Positions 19,638 through 28,092 of a stretch of DNA of 47,869 nt are shown one piece after another. The notes under the pieces are model-generated. The model was not told the origin of the DNA and did not search any database. It saw only the letters and a program-made list of their open reading frames with translations. Position numbers and translations under genes: made by a program. This DNA is from a virus: IMG/VR virus record IMGVR_UViG_3300047388_000258, positions 1-47,869 of that record; one strand, given 5' to 3'. Positions within the stretch are counted from its first letter, which is position 1. Each line of letters begins with the position of its first letter.

Positions 19638-20830
19638 AGGCGACAACGGAAACCCGATCGGGCGAGATCGTGGAAGTCCGGCAGACCGCCGACGGCGGCC
19701 ACGAAGCCGACATCCGGATCGTGAAGTACGGAGTGGTGGATTCGTACAAGACCCGCTTCATGCCCGGTGTGTTTAAGCGCCAGGTGGCGGAGGGTCAGAT
19801 CGCCTCGGTCTGGGCGCACCAGGTAGATCGGCCGATCGGGGTTGTCACCGACTTCCGCGACTCCTCGGAAGCCTTGGACGGCACGCTGAAGTTCCTACCA
19901 TTCGAGGACTGCCCCGACGCCCGCTTGGCTTGGTCGAGCATGAAGGCCGGCGCCATCAAGGGCATCTCGTTCGGGTTCGAACGACTGGCCGACGAGCGTA
20001 ACGCTCAGCAGTCCGAAGTACGGGACATCACCGACGCCAACCTCTCCGAGGCCTCGCCCGTGCTGAGCCCCGCCGTCCCCGGCGCCAAGGTCCTCGCGGT
20101 GCGCAGCGACGCCTCGGCCGAGATGCCCGAGAAGGATGCCGCTGCGGTGATCCGATGGTTCGCGGATGCCACCGACGAGGAGCGGTCCAAGTTCTTGGCG
20201 CTGCTCCCCGAGACCCGCGAAGACGAGCACGCCGCGACCCACGAGTTCCGAGCGCTGGTCGACACTCCGGACATCGACCCGATGCAGGTGCTGTCGGACA
20301 TCAACGGGCACGTCGCCAAGCTGCACGAAGCTCTCGACGCGGATGACCTGCACAAGGCCAAGAACTTTTTCCAGCAGGCCGCGGACAAGCTGCGCACTCT
20401 TCAGTACGCGGTGGGTGTCAAGCCGAGCGCGCTGGCGGCCGGGACGTACAGCGACTACGCGGCACCCGAGGGTGAGGTCCGCGAAGACGACACGGTGGTC
20501 GAGACGGTGGAAGAGCCGGACGAGTTCCCAGCCGAACTGCTCGGTCCGGACGCCGACGAAGACGTGCTCTCCGGCCTGGACGCGCTGACCCGCGGCAAGA
20601 ACCCGAAGATGCCGTACGGCAACGTCAGCTACGCCGACCCCGGCTACCAGGCCGACAAGAAGAAGCGATACCCGCTGACCGCCGACAAGGTTCAGGCGGC
20701 GTGGTCGTACATCAATCAGGACAAAAACCAGACGCCGTACACGTCGGCGCAGCTCGCCAGCATCAAGGGCAAGATCAAGACCGCCATGACGAAGTTCGGG
20801 CACAAGGTAAACGACGGAGGCACGGCGTGA
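19634..20830 (+). CDS. HK97-family prohead protease with C-terminal DUF6582-like domain (398 aa)
   Basis: GTG 19634 overlaps the portal stop. The serine protease core has His62 (SVWAHQVDRPIG) and Ser112 (GAIKGISFGFE), the catalytic residues of herpesvirus-like prohead proteases that mature the capsid. A helical acidic middle could act as scaffold (LHEALDADDLHKAKNFFQQA). The C-terminal 60 residues (VSYADPGYQADKKKRYPL, then VQAAWSYINQ and IKGKIKTAM) match a domain often found on its own in phages and bacteria and here fused to the protease. Confidence 0.85.
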   Translation: MKATTETRSGEIVEVRQTADGGHEADIRIVKYGVVDSYKTRFMPGVFKRQVAEGQIASVWAHQVDRPIGVVTDFRDSSEALDGTLKFLPFEDCPDARLAWSSMKAGAIKGISFGFERLADERNAQQSEVRDITDANLSEASPVLSPAVPGAKVLAVRSDASAEMPEKDAAAVIRWFADATDEERSKFLALLPETREDEHAATHEFRALVDTPDIDPMQVLSDINGHVAKLHEALDADDLHKAKNFFQQAADKLRTLQYAVGVKPSALAAGTYSDYAAPEGEVREDDTVVETVEEPDEFPAELLGPDADEDVLSGLDALTRGKNPKMPYGNVSYADPGYQADKKKRYPLTADKVQAAWSYINQDKNQTPYTSAQLASIKGKIKTAMTKFGHKVNDGGTA

Positions 20831-21420
20831 GCAATGGAGTCGATCTGACGGGTCACTCCACCCTGGCAGTGGTGGAGAAGTACGACGACGACCAGGTCGC
20901 GTGGGTTGAGAGCCAGACCGGCATACTTGCCCCAAGCGGCGATGTCCTGCGCGCGCACGTCAAGCCGTACGACGTCATCGTTGACGATTCCCCTAACCTG
21001 ACCACCACCAACGGCCTGGGCCGGCTGACCAACTTCTTGATCGGCACGGGTTCGCTGGTCGGGTTCGACTCTACTCACACCATGCTGGGTGTCGGTGACG
21101 CCAACACCGCTGCCACCGCAGCGGACACCCACCTCGGGTCGGACTCGGCGGCGCATTCGTACTACGTCGCTACCGGTGCGCCTACGCGAGTCACCACGAC
21201 CGTCACCAACGACTCGATCCAGGCCGCCGCGACGTTCAACACGTCGAACTCGGACTTCGCCTGGCAGGAGTGGGGGTTCGTGCTGGTCACCACGCCGGCC
21301 GCGTCGGCTACGTTCGCGGGCACCGGCACTTCGCCGATCCTGTTCAACCACAAGATCCAATCGTTCGGTACGAAGTCCGGCGGAAGCTGGGTGCTCACCG
21401 CTACCTTGACCTGGTCGTAA
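20827..21420 (+). CDS. Probable virion structural protein (197 aa)
   Basis: GTG 20827 overlaps the protease stop. The product is beta-rich with GRLTNFLIGTGS, THTMLGVGDANTAATAADT, NSDFAWQEWGFVLVTT, and ends in TATLTWS. Comparable proteins occur among head and minor structural genes of actinophages and have no assigned role. Position between the protease and fibre-like genes suggests a head-decoration or tail-attachment protein. Confidence 0.65.
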   Translation: MSNGVDLTGHSTLAVVEKYDDDQVAWVESQTGILAPSGDVLRAHVKPYDVIVDDSPNLTTTNGLGRLTNFLIGTGSLVGFDSTHTMLGVGDANTAATAADTHLGSDSAAHSYYVATGAPTRVTTTVTNDSIQAAATFNTSNSDFAWQEWGFVLVTTPAASATFAGTGTSPILFNHKIQSFGTKSGGSWVLTATLTWS

Positions 21421-21442
21421 GCCAACGGAAGGCAATCTGACC

Positions 21443-21694
21443 GTGGATACCATTTACCGGTTCACGTGCCCGATCACCGGCACAGGGGTCGACTTGACCA
21501 CCCCCGACGTGATACCCCCGCAGTGGAACGAACTGTCGGGTAACCCTGTGTCTCCGATGGGCCAACTTCTGGTGGCTCAACGGCTGTTGTGGACGCTCCA
21601 TCAGGGCCTACCAGCACCGAGCCCGTCGGAGATTCTGGCTGCTCATCCGTGCCCGCTGGACCCACCAGCAGGCACCCAGATAACGACGATGTGA
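21443..21694 (+). CDS. Small hypothetical protein (83 aa)
   Basis: GTG 21443 has a GGAAGG site. The product begins MDTIYRFTCPITGTGVDLTT and has one other Cys near the C-terminus. The middle (GQLLVAQRLLWTLHQGL) is helical. No family is recognised. It lies between two virion proteins. Confidence 0.6.
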   Translation: MDTIYRFTCPITGTGVDLTTPDVIPPQWNELSGNPVSPMGQLLVAQRLLWTLHQGLPAPSPSEILAAHPCPLDPPAGTQITTM

Positions 21695-21695
21695 C

Positions 21696-22745
21696 ATGGC
21701 TGACAACACAGTTCTTAACACCATGTCGGGTGGGGACACCATTCAGACCGATGACTCTGCGGCCGGGTACAAAACCCAGGTGGTCAAAGTTTCCTACGGT
21801 GCGGATGGTGCGGCGCCCACTCGCGTGGTGGCCGGCACGGGTCTGCCAGTTCAACAGCAGGATTACACCACTACAGCCAACATCACGACACAGAACCTAG
21901 TCCCGACAGGTACGGCTACCGCTGGCTCTGTATGCCAGACAGCAGCGCTCAATGGAGCCTGTCAGGTAGCCATTCAGGTCACAGGGACTTACACCGGTAC
22001 GTTGACGCCTCAGGGCACCGTTGACGGGGCGACGTGGCAGACGTTGGGCTCCTCGACTGCTCTACAGGTGAACTCTAACGGCTCATTCCAGGGCTCCATT
22101 ACGTCAGCTACCCAGGGTGTCTTTTTCGCCAACGTAGCTGGATTCAGTAAGTTCAGGATCTCAGCGAACGGTGCGGTCACTGGTACTGCGGTAGTCACTC
22201 TTCAGGTGTCCAATGGTTCAGGACAGATTCCAAGTACGATCACTGTAGGTAACAACCCAACCGTCACGGGTCCGCAGGCTAAGGCAGGCATCGCTGCTAA
22301 CGGCTTCCCACAGCTCACCTTGGGGGCTACAGCACTGCCTACAGCGGTTACCAATGGTCAGCTAGTCATGCCTATGGCGGATAAGCTTGGCCGGACGGTA
22401 GTCGTACACAATGCGATGCGGGATCTAGTAACCCCGGTCACACAGCTAGTCCTCACAGCCAGTACAGCTGAGACGACATTGGTTGGCGCCACCGCGTCGA
22501 CGTTTCATGATCTATTGGAGGTGACTTTCTGCAATAGCTCACTGACCACAGCGACGCAGGTTGATATCCGTGATAGCACTGGCGGTACTGTCCGCTGCTC
22601 CGTCTTCGTTCCGGCCGGCAGTACGGTAGTCAAGGCTTGGCACACCCCGCTGCCTCAGGCGACTGTGAACACGAACTGGACTGCTCAGTGTGGTTCGTCG
22701 GTTAGCTCACTGACAATCACTGGCTCCTACGTATCTAACAACTGA
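21696..22745 (+). CDS. Beta-rich virion surface protein, lower GC codon use (349 aa)
   Basis: ATG 21696 is one base after the preceding stop. The protein is Thr/Ser/Val/Gly-rich with repeated strand patterns: QVAIQVTGTYTGTLTPQGTV, GVFFANVAGFSKFRISANG, VTLQVSNGSGQIPST, and a C-terminal domain with TSTAETTLVGATAS-like and DSTGGTVRCSVFVPAGS. This resembles Hoc-like or decoration proteins seen on phage heads. Codon third positions are less GC-rich than in neighbours (many gct, cct, aca), a sign of acquisition from another phage. Confidence 0.6.
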   Translation: MADNTVLNTMSGGDTIQTDDSAAGYKTQVVKVSYGADGAAPTRVVAGTGLPVQQQDYTTTANITTQNLVPTGTATAGSVCQTAALNGACQVAIQVTGTYTGTLTPQGTVDGATWQTLGSSTALQVNSNGSFQGSITSATQGVFFANVAGFSKFRISANGAVTGTAVVTLQVSNGSGQIPSTITVGNNPTVTGPQAKAGIAANGFPQLTLGATALPTAVTNGQLVMPMADKLGRTVVVHNAMRDLVTPVTQLVLTASTAETTLVGATASTFHDLLEVTFCNSSLTTATQVDIRDSTGGTVRCSVFVPAGSTVVKAWHTPLPQATVNTNWTAQCGSSVSSLTITGSYVSNN

Positions 22746-22764
22746 TCGTAGGGAGGGGTAGGCT

Positions 22765-24051
22765 GTGCTTCTATTCCTCCCGCTGATCCCTACTCAGAAG
22801 TCGAACTCGGACGCGTCTTCAGGTGTCGACACCGGTGGGTTGACCAGCTACGTCGGCTCCTACGCGGACAACACCCTCACGCCGGGCACCACACCACCCA
22901 ATACTGCGGGTGGCGACACCTCGGTGTGCCTGGGGCAGGTTTTCTACCTATCTGAGGCACAGGTCATCACGGGTGTGCAATACTACCGATCAGACGGCAC
23001 CTGGGACGGCACCGATATCCTTGTGGGCGTCTGGGACCCCTCCGGTAATTTGCTGGCCACAGCTACATCCACACAAGACCTGCTAGAGCCCGTGGGCTGG
23101 GTGCAGGTCCTTTTTCCCATACCTCTCGAACTGGCCCTTCTGGGCGTGGGTAACCAATACACCGTCGGCTACCGCACGGGCGGAGTTAACCTCGGGCACT
23201 ACGCGTACAGTGCGGGGTTCTTCTCCTCGGACTACTCGAACGGCGCGTACAACGTACCCGCTAATGGCGGTCGGTTCAAATACGTGTTCGGTCCCGCGTT
23301 GGACCAGCCAGACCACGGAACCAGTAGCGGGTATTTCGTAGATGTCGTTACCGTGCCCACGGGTCTCGGTACAGACGCCACCGCAGGTTCCGACACGAGT
23401 GCACTAAGCGTCGATCAGTCCGTGTCGGATACGTTGTCCGGAGCAGATACCGAGACTCTCAACTCTGCGGTTGCTGGCAATGACACAGTCTCGCTGATTG
23501 ACACTACCATAGCGCAAGTCACGACTAATGCTACCGATGCGATAACAACCACCGAGTCGGCCTCTGTATCCGTTGTTCAGACGGGTGTAGACGATACCGC
23601 AAGTGTGGAAGCCGGATCGGGTTCGGTCTTCGTTACGGCGGCCGACATTGGCACCCTGATCGAAACGGGGATGGCCGGCGAGAGCATCGTTGGATCGGAT
23701 ACCGGCTCGTCTGCAGACTCTGGTACAGCGACTCCTGGGTTGTTCAGCACAGATGTCACAGCTTCGTCAGAAACGGGTGTCGCCTCCGTCGCGGATCTTG
23801 GATCGGATACCGCTGCGGCCGCTGACTCCGCCGGCGTGTCCGCCTCCCTCCTGGGTATGGATGCTGCGTTGACGGCGGAGCTTTCTGTCCTCGTGGTGGC
23901 TGGTGCAGGGATCGAATCTGCCACGGGATCCGACACGGCAAGTGTGAATAAGCTCGGAGTGCCGAAACGAATCAAGTCGGAGAGCATCGCACAGCGCCCC
24001 GACACCGTATCCTCGGTACGTACCCCACGAACGGAGACGACACGTCGATGA
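22765..24051 (+). CDS. DUF4082-domain protein with Asp/Ser/Thr repeat tail, fibre-like (428 aa)
   Basis: GTG 22765 has GGGAGGGG upstream. Residues about 55-180 form a DUF4082 domain (ITGVQYYRSDGTWDGTDILV, VGVWDPSGNLLATATS, QYTVGYRTGGVNLGHYAYS), a carbohydrate-binding-like beta sandwich. From residue 205 to about 400 the chain is built of loose repeats around the words GSDT, DTAS and ETGV (for example TGSDTASV and VAGNDTVS), with almost no charged residues except Asp and Glu. This composition suits an extended fibre or spacer. The last 25 residues are basic. Confidence 0.65.
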   Translation: MLLFLPLIPTQKSNSDASSGVDTGGLTSYVGSYADNTLTPGTTPPNTAGGDTSVCLGQVFYLSEAQVITGVQYYRSDGTWDGTDILVGVWDPSGNLLATATSTQDLLEPVGWVQVLFPIPLELALLGVGNQYTVGYRTGGVNLGHYAYSAGFFSSDYSNGAYNVPANGGRFKYVFGPALDQPDHGTSSGYFVDVVTVPTGLGTDATAGSDTSALSVDQSVSDTLSGADTETLNSAVAGNDTVSLIDTTIAQVTTNATDAITTTESASVSVVQTGVDDTASVEAGSGSVFVTAADIGTLIETGMAGESIVGSDTGSSADSGTATPGLFSTDVTASSETGVASVADLGSDTAAAADSAGVSASLLGMDAALTAELSVLVVAGAGIESATGSDTASVNKLGVPKRIKSESIAQRPDTVSSVRTPRTETTRR

Positions 24052-24365
24052 TCGACATGACGATGCGCGCCGGTGAGACCCTGACGGTTGACAGCCAGGT
24101 GACTAACGCGGATGGGTCACCCCGGGACATCTCGGGTGCCGCCGTCTCATTTTCGGTGTGGGACGGCCCGGCCCTTGGTTCGCTAGAAGTGGTCGGCACC
24201 GGGGTTGTGACCAACGGTCCGGCCGGGGACATAACCGCTTACCTGATCGACAGTGCTACCGATGAGTACGCTGGCCAGCGGCACGTCTTCTACTACAAGA
24301 TCTCCCTGACCGAGGTCAACGGTACCGAGACCGTGATCGAGGATGGAAAGCTGATCATCCAGTGA
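24048..24365 (+). CDS. BppU-like beta-sandwich protein (105 aa)
   Basis: ATG 24048 overlaps the preceding stop. The sequence (MTMRAGETLTVDSQVTNADG, then AAVSFSVWDG and RHVFYYKISLTEVNG) is like the N-terminal Ig-fold domain of phage baseplate/upper-collar BppU proteins, which adopt a beta sandwich. Here it stands alone. A structural attachment role is inferred. It overlaps the next gene by 4 bases. Confidence 0.6.
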   Translation: MIDMTMRAGETLTVDSQVTNADGSPRDISGAAVSFSVWDGPALGSLEVVGTGVVTNGPAGDITAYLIDSATDEYAGQRHVFYYKISLTEVNGTETVIEDGKLIIQ

Positions 24366-25306
24366 CGACCCAGGTCTACGCGCATGCAAAGTGCGCGTCT
24401 TTTTTCTACCGACTGGCCGAGCCCGCCCGCGTGCTCGGGGTCGAAGTGGTCGAGCACCCCGGCCACGTCACAGCCGACACTGTCGTCACCCAACGACCTT
24501 TGCTCCCCGAGCTGGCCGACCTGGTGGTCAAGTGGGTGGCCGAAGGCCGACGGGTGGTGGTGGATTCGGACGACTCTTTCGACCACCTCGACCCGGCGCA
24601 CGGCATCCACGGCCACTACAAGACCGAGCACTACCACCGTGCGTGCAAGGCTGCCACGGTCAACACCACTACCACCCCCGGCCTGGCCAAGCTGTACGGC
24701 TACGGTAAGGCCGCCGTGCTGCCCAACTGCGTCCCCGAGTCGTACCTTCGCTCAGCCCCACGCGGTCGGCGTTCGCCCGAGCCGTGGATCGGCTGGTCCG
24801 GCTCGATCAGCGCTCACCCCAACGACCTCGCGGTGACCGGTGCTGGCATCGCCAAGGCGATCAAAAGCACGCGAGCCCGGGTCGTCTATCTCGGACCGGA
24901 GCGAGACGAAGCCACGATCAGTCGTCAACTCAGCGTGCGTGACGTCATGCCGCTTGGTTTCGTGTCGTTGCTCGGCTTCCCGTCGGTCATCGCGGAGTAC
25001 GACATCGGCATCGTGCCGCTAGAGCCGATCCCGTTCAACACGAAGATGAAGTCGTGGCTCAAGGGAATCGAACTGGCGGCGTGTGGCGTGCCGGTGGTGG
25101 CGAGCCCCACCGAAGACTACCGCCGGTTGGCCAAGCTGGGTGCCTGTCTCCTGGCCAAGACCCCGGCCCATTGGTACGAGCACGTGAGTCGCCTGTTGCA
25201 CGACGAATCGTTCCGATCAGAACAGGCCCAGCGCGGTCGAGAAGCGATGCGCGATTGGACATACGAGAAGCGTGCTGATCTGTGGCGAGAGGCCTGGGGC
25301 TTGTAG
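24362..25306 (+). CDS. GT-B fold glycosyltransferase, GT4-like (314 aa)
   Basis: GTG 24362 overlaps the preceding stop. The C-terminal nucleotide-sugar-binding half shows IGWSGSISAHPND, RARVVYLGPERDEA, and the donor-binding helix WLKGIELAACGVPVVASPTED, all typical of GT4-type glycosyltransferases. The N-terminal half is short and holds VVVDSDDSFDHLDPAHGIH, often seen in phage and bacterial members. It is the last gene before the capsid promoter. Together with 16281-17009 it gives two glycosyltransferases flanking the head genes. Confidence 0.8.
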   Translation: MTTQVYAHAKCASFFYRLAEPARVLGVEVVEHPGHVTADTVVTQRPLLPELADLVVKWVAEGRRVVVDSDDSFDHLDPAHGIHGHYKTEHYHRACKAATVNTTTTPGLAKLYGYGKAAVLPNCVPESYLRSAPRGRRSPEPWIGWSGSISAHPNDLAVTGAGIAKAIKSTRARVVYLGPERDEATISRQLSVRDVMPLGFVSLLGFPSVIAEYDIGIVPLEPIPFNTKMKSWLKGIELAACGVPVVASPTEDYRRLAKLGACLLAKTPAHWYEHVSRLLHDESFRSEQAQRGREAMRDWTYEKRADLWREAWGL

Positions 25307-25323
25307 TAAGATCCACAGTAAGA

Positions 25324-25352
25324 GGCCCCGCGTGACAGCCATCACCGGGGCC
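25324..25352 (+). terminator. Hairpin terminator after the GT4 gene
   Basis: GGCCCCG pairs with CGGGGCC around a 15-base loop, 17 bases after the stop of the glycosyltransferase. No T-run follows, as is usual in GC-rich actinobacteria. Confidence 0.6.
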
Positions 25353-25497
25353 GTGGACAACGAGTAGGATAGTCGAGCCTTCGACCTGGTCAGCCCCGTT
25401 TTCGGAGCACTAGGCCGAACCGATGCGGATGCGCTGGCGTTTAGTTCGGTTTTGACTGCGACGGTGCGGGGTTGTGTAGACCGCCAGGTTGCCCGTG

Positions 25498-25527
25498 TTG
25501 CCCCCGATCGCACCGCGGGTGTAGTAT
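25498..25527 (+). promoter_or_regulatory. Promoter TTGCCC-N18-TAGTAT for the capsid gene
   Basis: -35 TTGCCC (25498-25503), 18-bp spacer, -10 TAGTAT (25522-25527). Transcription would start near 25534, giving a leader of about 145 bases before the capsid ATG. Confidence 0.65.
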
Positions 25528-25678
25528 CCGGGTCAGCACCCGTGTCTGATGAACGGATTCAAGACCAGTCCGGCTAGCCGGAACGCCCGAGGGGGCGCGT
25601 GGGCTTGGGTGACATCGAACTATCGCGAGTGGACCTGTAGTCCCCGCAACACCCCAACGCGCCCTGGAGGGCAACACC

Positions 25679-26926
25679 ATGTCTGCCAAGAACGCTCAGT
25701 GGTACGCCGACGCGTCGGAGACCGAGCTTCGTGCTCGCGCCGCCGAGATGCGTGGCGAGTACAGCACCCTGTCCGAGAGCCGCCGGGACAACCCGGACGC
25801 CTACGACACGGCGATCGTCGAGTTCAAGAACGAGGTCGAGACCCTGGATGTGCAGCTCGGTTTGCGCGCCAAGGCCGAAGCCCCCGTCGAGACCCGGTCC
25901 ATGCCGGCCGGCGCCCGCGGCGGCGTCGAGACCCGTAGCCTCGGTGAGCTGGGTATCTCCATGGAGTACGCCCAGGCTCGTTCGGCCCTGACCAACCCCG
26001 AGTTCCGCTCGTGGCTGGACAGCGGCGGCCGCGGTTCGTCCCCCCGCATCGAACTGCGTGCCGACGTCGTCGAGGCCTCCGGCATCGGTTCCGACTGGCT
26101 GCCCCCGAAGGCGAAGTTCTGGCCGGTGCCCCGTCAGCGTCGCCTGACGATCCGGGACCTGCTCACCGTTATCCCGACCACGAACTCGAACCACGAGTAC
26201 GTGCGGGAGCTGAACCCCGCCACCAACCAGCTGGGCGCCTCGACTGTCGCTGAGTCGGCCACCAAGCCGGACCAGCTGTACGAGACCCAGATCGACACGG
26301 CCCCGGTCCGGACCATCGCGGCCCTGACCACGATCACCCACCAGGCGATCCAGGACGAGTCGACGCTGGTTGCGTACATCAACAACGCCCTCACGTACCG
26401 CATCCGGCTGCGTGAAGAGCTGGAGATCCTGTTCGGTAACGGCATCTCGCCGGACCTGAAGGGCCTCCTCAACTTCGCGGGTGTCCAGACGCAGTCCACC
26501 GCGGGCGCCGGCGAATACGCCATCACGCTGGCCAACGCGATCGCCAAGGTCGTTCTGGCCGACGGCGAGCCGGACGGCATCGTCATGAACCCGACCACCT
26601 ACTACGCGATGGTCAGCCACCGTGTCGCGGGTGGTTCCAACGCAGCGGGTGGCGGTGTGTTCGACACGGACGCGTACACCAGCACCCCCAGCCAGTACGT
26701 GTGGGGTCTGCCCACGGTGATCAGCAATTCGGCCGTGGCCAACCAGAACATCGTCGGCAACTGGAAGCAGGCCGGCTGGCTGTTCGACCGCGAGGCGCCG
26801 TCGGTGCAGGTCTTCGAGCAGCACCAGGACTACGCGGCCACCAACAAGGTGCTGCTCCGTTGTGAGGAGCGCGTAGCGCTAGCCTGCCCCAGGCCAGACC
26901 TCCTGGTGGTCGCAACCACGAGTTGA
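25679..26926 (+). CDS. Major capsid protein, HK97 fold (415 aa)
   Basis: ATG 25679 has a GGAGGG site. Residues 1-110 form a helical, charged N-terminal region (ASETELRARAAEMRGEYSTL) that probably works as a scaffold and is cut by the prohead protease. The HK97 core follows: LTIRDLLTVIPTTNSNHEYV, LTTITHQAIQDESTLVAYIN, RLREELEILFGNG, VVLADGEPDGIVMNPTTYYA and WLFDREAPSVQVFEQH. It is expressed from its own promoter and followed by a hairpin terminator, which suits the high copy number needed. Confidence 0.95.
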   Translation: MSAKNAQWYADASETELRARAAEMRGEYSTLSESRRDNPDAYDTAIVEFKNEVETLDVQLGLRAKAEAPVETRSMPAGARGGVETRSLGELGISMEYAQARSALTNPEFRSWLDSGGRGSSPRIELRADVVEASGIGSDWLPPKAKFWPVPRQRRLTIRDLLTVIPTTNSNHEYVRELNPATNQLGASTVAESATKPDQLYETQIDTAPVRTIAALTTITHQAIQDESTLVAYINNALTYRIRLREELEILFGNGISPDLKGLLNFAGVQTQSTAGAGEYAITLANAIAKVVLADGEPDGIVMNPTTYYAMVSHRVAGGSNAAGGGVFDTDAYTSTPSQYVWGLPTVISNSAVANQNIVGNWKQAGWLFDREAPSVQVFEQHQDYAATNKVLLRCEERVALACPRPDLLVVATTS

Positions 26927-26946
26927 TCCGCTACCGACAGTGATGC

Positions 26947-26983
26947 GGTGCGAGGGCCTTCGGTTCGAGGAGGCCCCCGCACC
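26947..26983 (+). terminator. Hairpin terminator after the capsid gene
   Basis: GGTGCG-A-GGGCC pairs with GGCCC-C-CGCACC through a GC-rich stem closed by a short loop. It starts about 20 bases after the capsid stop and 16 bases before the next start codon, so it probably attenuates rather than abolishes downstream transcription. Confidence 0.65.
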
Positions 26984-26998
26984 CACTTCGGAGGGCGC

Positions 26999-27163
26999 AT
27001 GAGATTCCACGAGACCAAGCCCGAGCTGACCCGTGAGGAACAGCTCGCCGCGCGTCCCGGACCAGTCATCGCGGTGTTCACAGTGCCGACTGAAAACCCG
27101 ACGGACGAACCGTGCACCGAGCCGTGCTGTGTCCGTCAAGACCCGGACGGGCTATTCTTGTGA
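26999..27163 (+). CDS. Small hypothetical protein with Cys cluster (54 aa)
   Basis: ATG 26999 has a GGAGGG site. The product begins MRFHETKPELTREEQLAARP, and the second half holds PCTEPCCVRQDPDG. Three close cysteines could bind a metal. No family is recognised. It is the first gene after the capsid terminator. Confidence 0.6.
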   Translation: MRFHETKPELTREEQLAARPGPVIAVFTVPTENPTDEPCTEPCCVRQDPDGLFL

Positions 27164-27182
27164 CGACCGCGAGGAGCGCACG

Positions 27183-27431
27183 ATGACGCAGCCGTTCGGA
27201 CCCCCGGAGCCCGAACCCAAGTTCGACCGTCTGCTGGAGCAGCCACCCATCTTGGAGAACCGTCTTCGAGCGATCGAGAACTACGTGGTGGTGGTGTCCC
27301 GCCGGATGACCAAGCTCGATGCGTACGTCTTCACCTTGGCCCAGAGGATCAGTCGGCTGGAGTCCAAGCTCACCGCTCCCGAACACTCGGACCACAGGAT
27401 GCCGGATCCCCGCGAGACGAGGCCGTCGTGA
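27183..27431 (+). CDS. Small coiled-coil-like protein (82 aa)
   Basis: ATG 27183 has a GAGGAG site. The N-terminus is Pro-rich (TQPFGPPEPEPKFDRLLEQ) and the middle is a likely helix (LRAIENYVVVVSRRMTKL, then LAQRISRLESKL). No family is recognised. Its stop overlaps the connector GTG by 4 bases. Confidence 0.6.
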   Translation: MTQPFGPPEPEPKFDRLLEQPPILENRLRAIENYVVVVSRRMTKLDAYVFTLAQRISRLESKLTAPEHSDHRMPDPRETRPS

Positions 27432-28045
27432 CCATCTGCACACTGGCCGCGTACCGCCGGATGACAGGCGACCTGATCACCTATGACGCCGATGTGGTGC
27501 AGACCCTCGCCGACGCCCAGGCAGAAATCGAGCGGTTGACTGGTCGGTTTTTCGAGCAGGCCGCCGTCACCGAGACCCTGGAAATCCTGGACGGCTACCG
27601 CGTGTTTCCCAGCCGATATCCGGTCACCGCGGTCACCGCGCCAGCTGGGGCACTCACCGACGACGGCATCGGAATCTACGTGGGCCCGCAGAACAACGAC
27701 GTGGCCACCGGGTTCGGTGCCCTGGCCGGCGGCGGCTACGGCGGCTACGTCGGTACCGGCAACTTCGTGGCGTACACCGGGGCGCCAACGGTGCCGCTCA
27801 CACTGAACACCGCCACGGTCAGCTACACCGGCGGTTTCGCGACCATCCCGATCGACTTGCAGCGGATCAACGCCGAGATGGCCATGATCATGTTGTATCC
27901 GGAGTCCCCGGCCAACCGTCAGACCAACGCGGACGAATCGGACACTGAGGGCTTGGCCTACCCTGTGATGGCCACCTTGGCGGACTGGCCCAAGTCGGTG
28001 AAACGTAAGTTGAAGGTTTGGTCACACATCAAGACCCGCTTCTGA
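27428..28045 (+). CDS. Head-tail connector protein (205 aa)
   Basis: GTG 27428. The N-terminal helical part (TICTLAAYRRMTGDLITYDA, DAQAEIERLTGRFFEQ) and the later IPIDLQRINAEMAMIMLY match the gp6-like (YqbG/Gp15-type) head-tail adaptor family that docks under the portal. An unusual Gly-rich insert (FGALAGGGYGGYVGTGN) occupies the middle. It is the first of three connector genes in the standard order. Confidence 0.75.
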   Translation: MTICTLAAYRRMTGDLITYDADVVQTLADAQAEIERLTGRFFEQAAVTETLEILDGYRVFPSRYPVTAVTAPAGALTDDGIGIYVGPQNNDVATGFGALAGGGYGGYVGTGNFVAYTGAPTVPLTLNTATVSYTGGFATIPIDLQRINAEMAMIMLYPESPANRQTNADESDTEGLAYPVMATLADWPKSVKRKLKVWSHIKTRF

Positions 28046-28092
28046 CCGGACGTGCGGTATCATCCAGGTGTACGCACTAGACCCGGTGAGGG

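Larger units (their letters stand above)
25307..25678 (+). other. 372-base gene-free region before the capsid gene
   Basis: No convincing coding frame is seen. It contains a terminator hairpin (25324-25352), a promoter (25498-25527), a perfect 12-base palindrome CCGGCTAGCCGG (25570-25581) and a long-range stem (GGGCGCGT 25593-25600 with ACGCGCCC 25657-25664) whose 3' arm abuts the capsid ribosome-binding site. It gives the capsid gene its own, structured 5' leader. Confidence 0.6.

Noticed and set aside
25549-25678. Possible small gene starting at ATG 25549 before the capsid
   Set aside because: No ribosome-binding site, composition not protein-like, and the frame runs on into the capsid gene out of frame.
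25574-26824. Minus-strand open frame (416 codons) antisense to the capsid gene
   Set aside because: The HK97 capsid protein on the plus strand is certain; the antisense frame is a GC-bias shadow.
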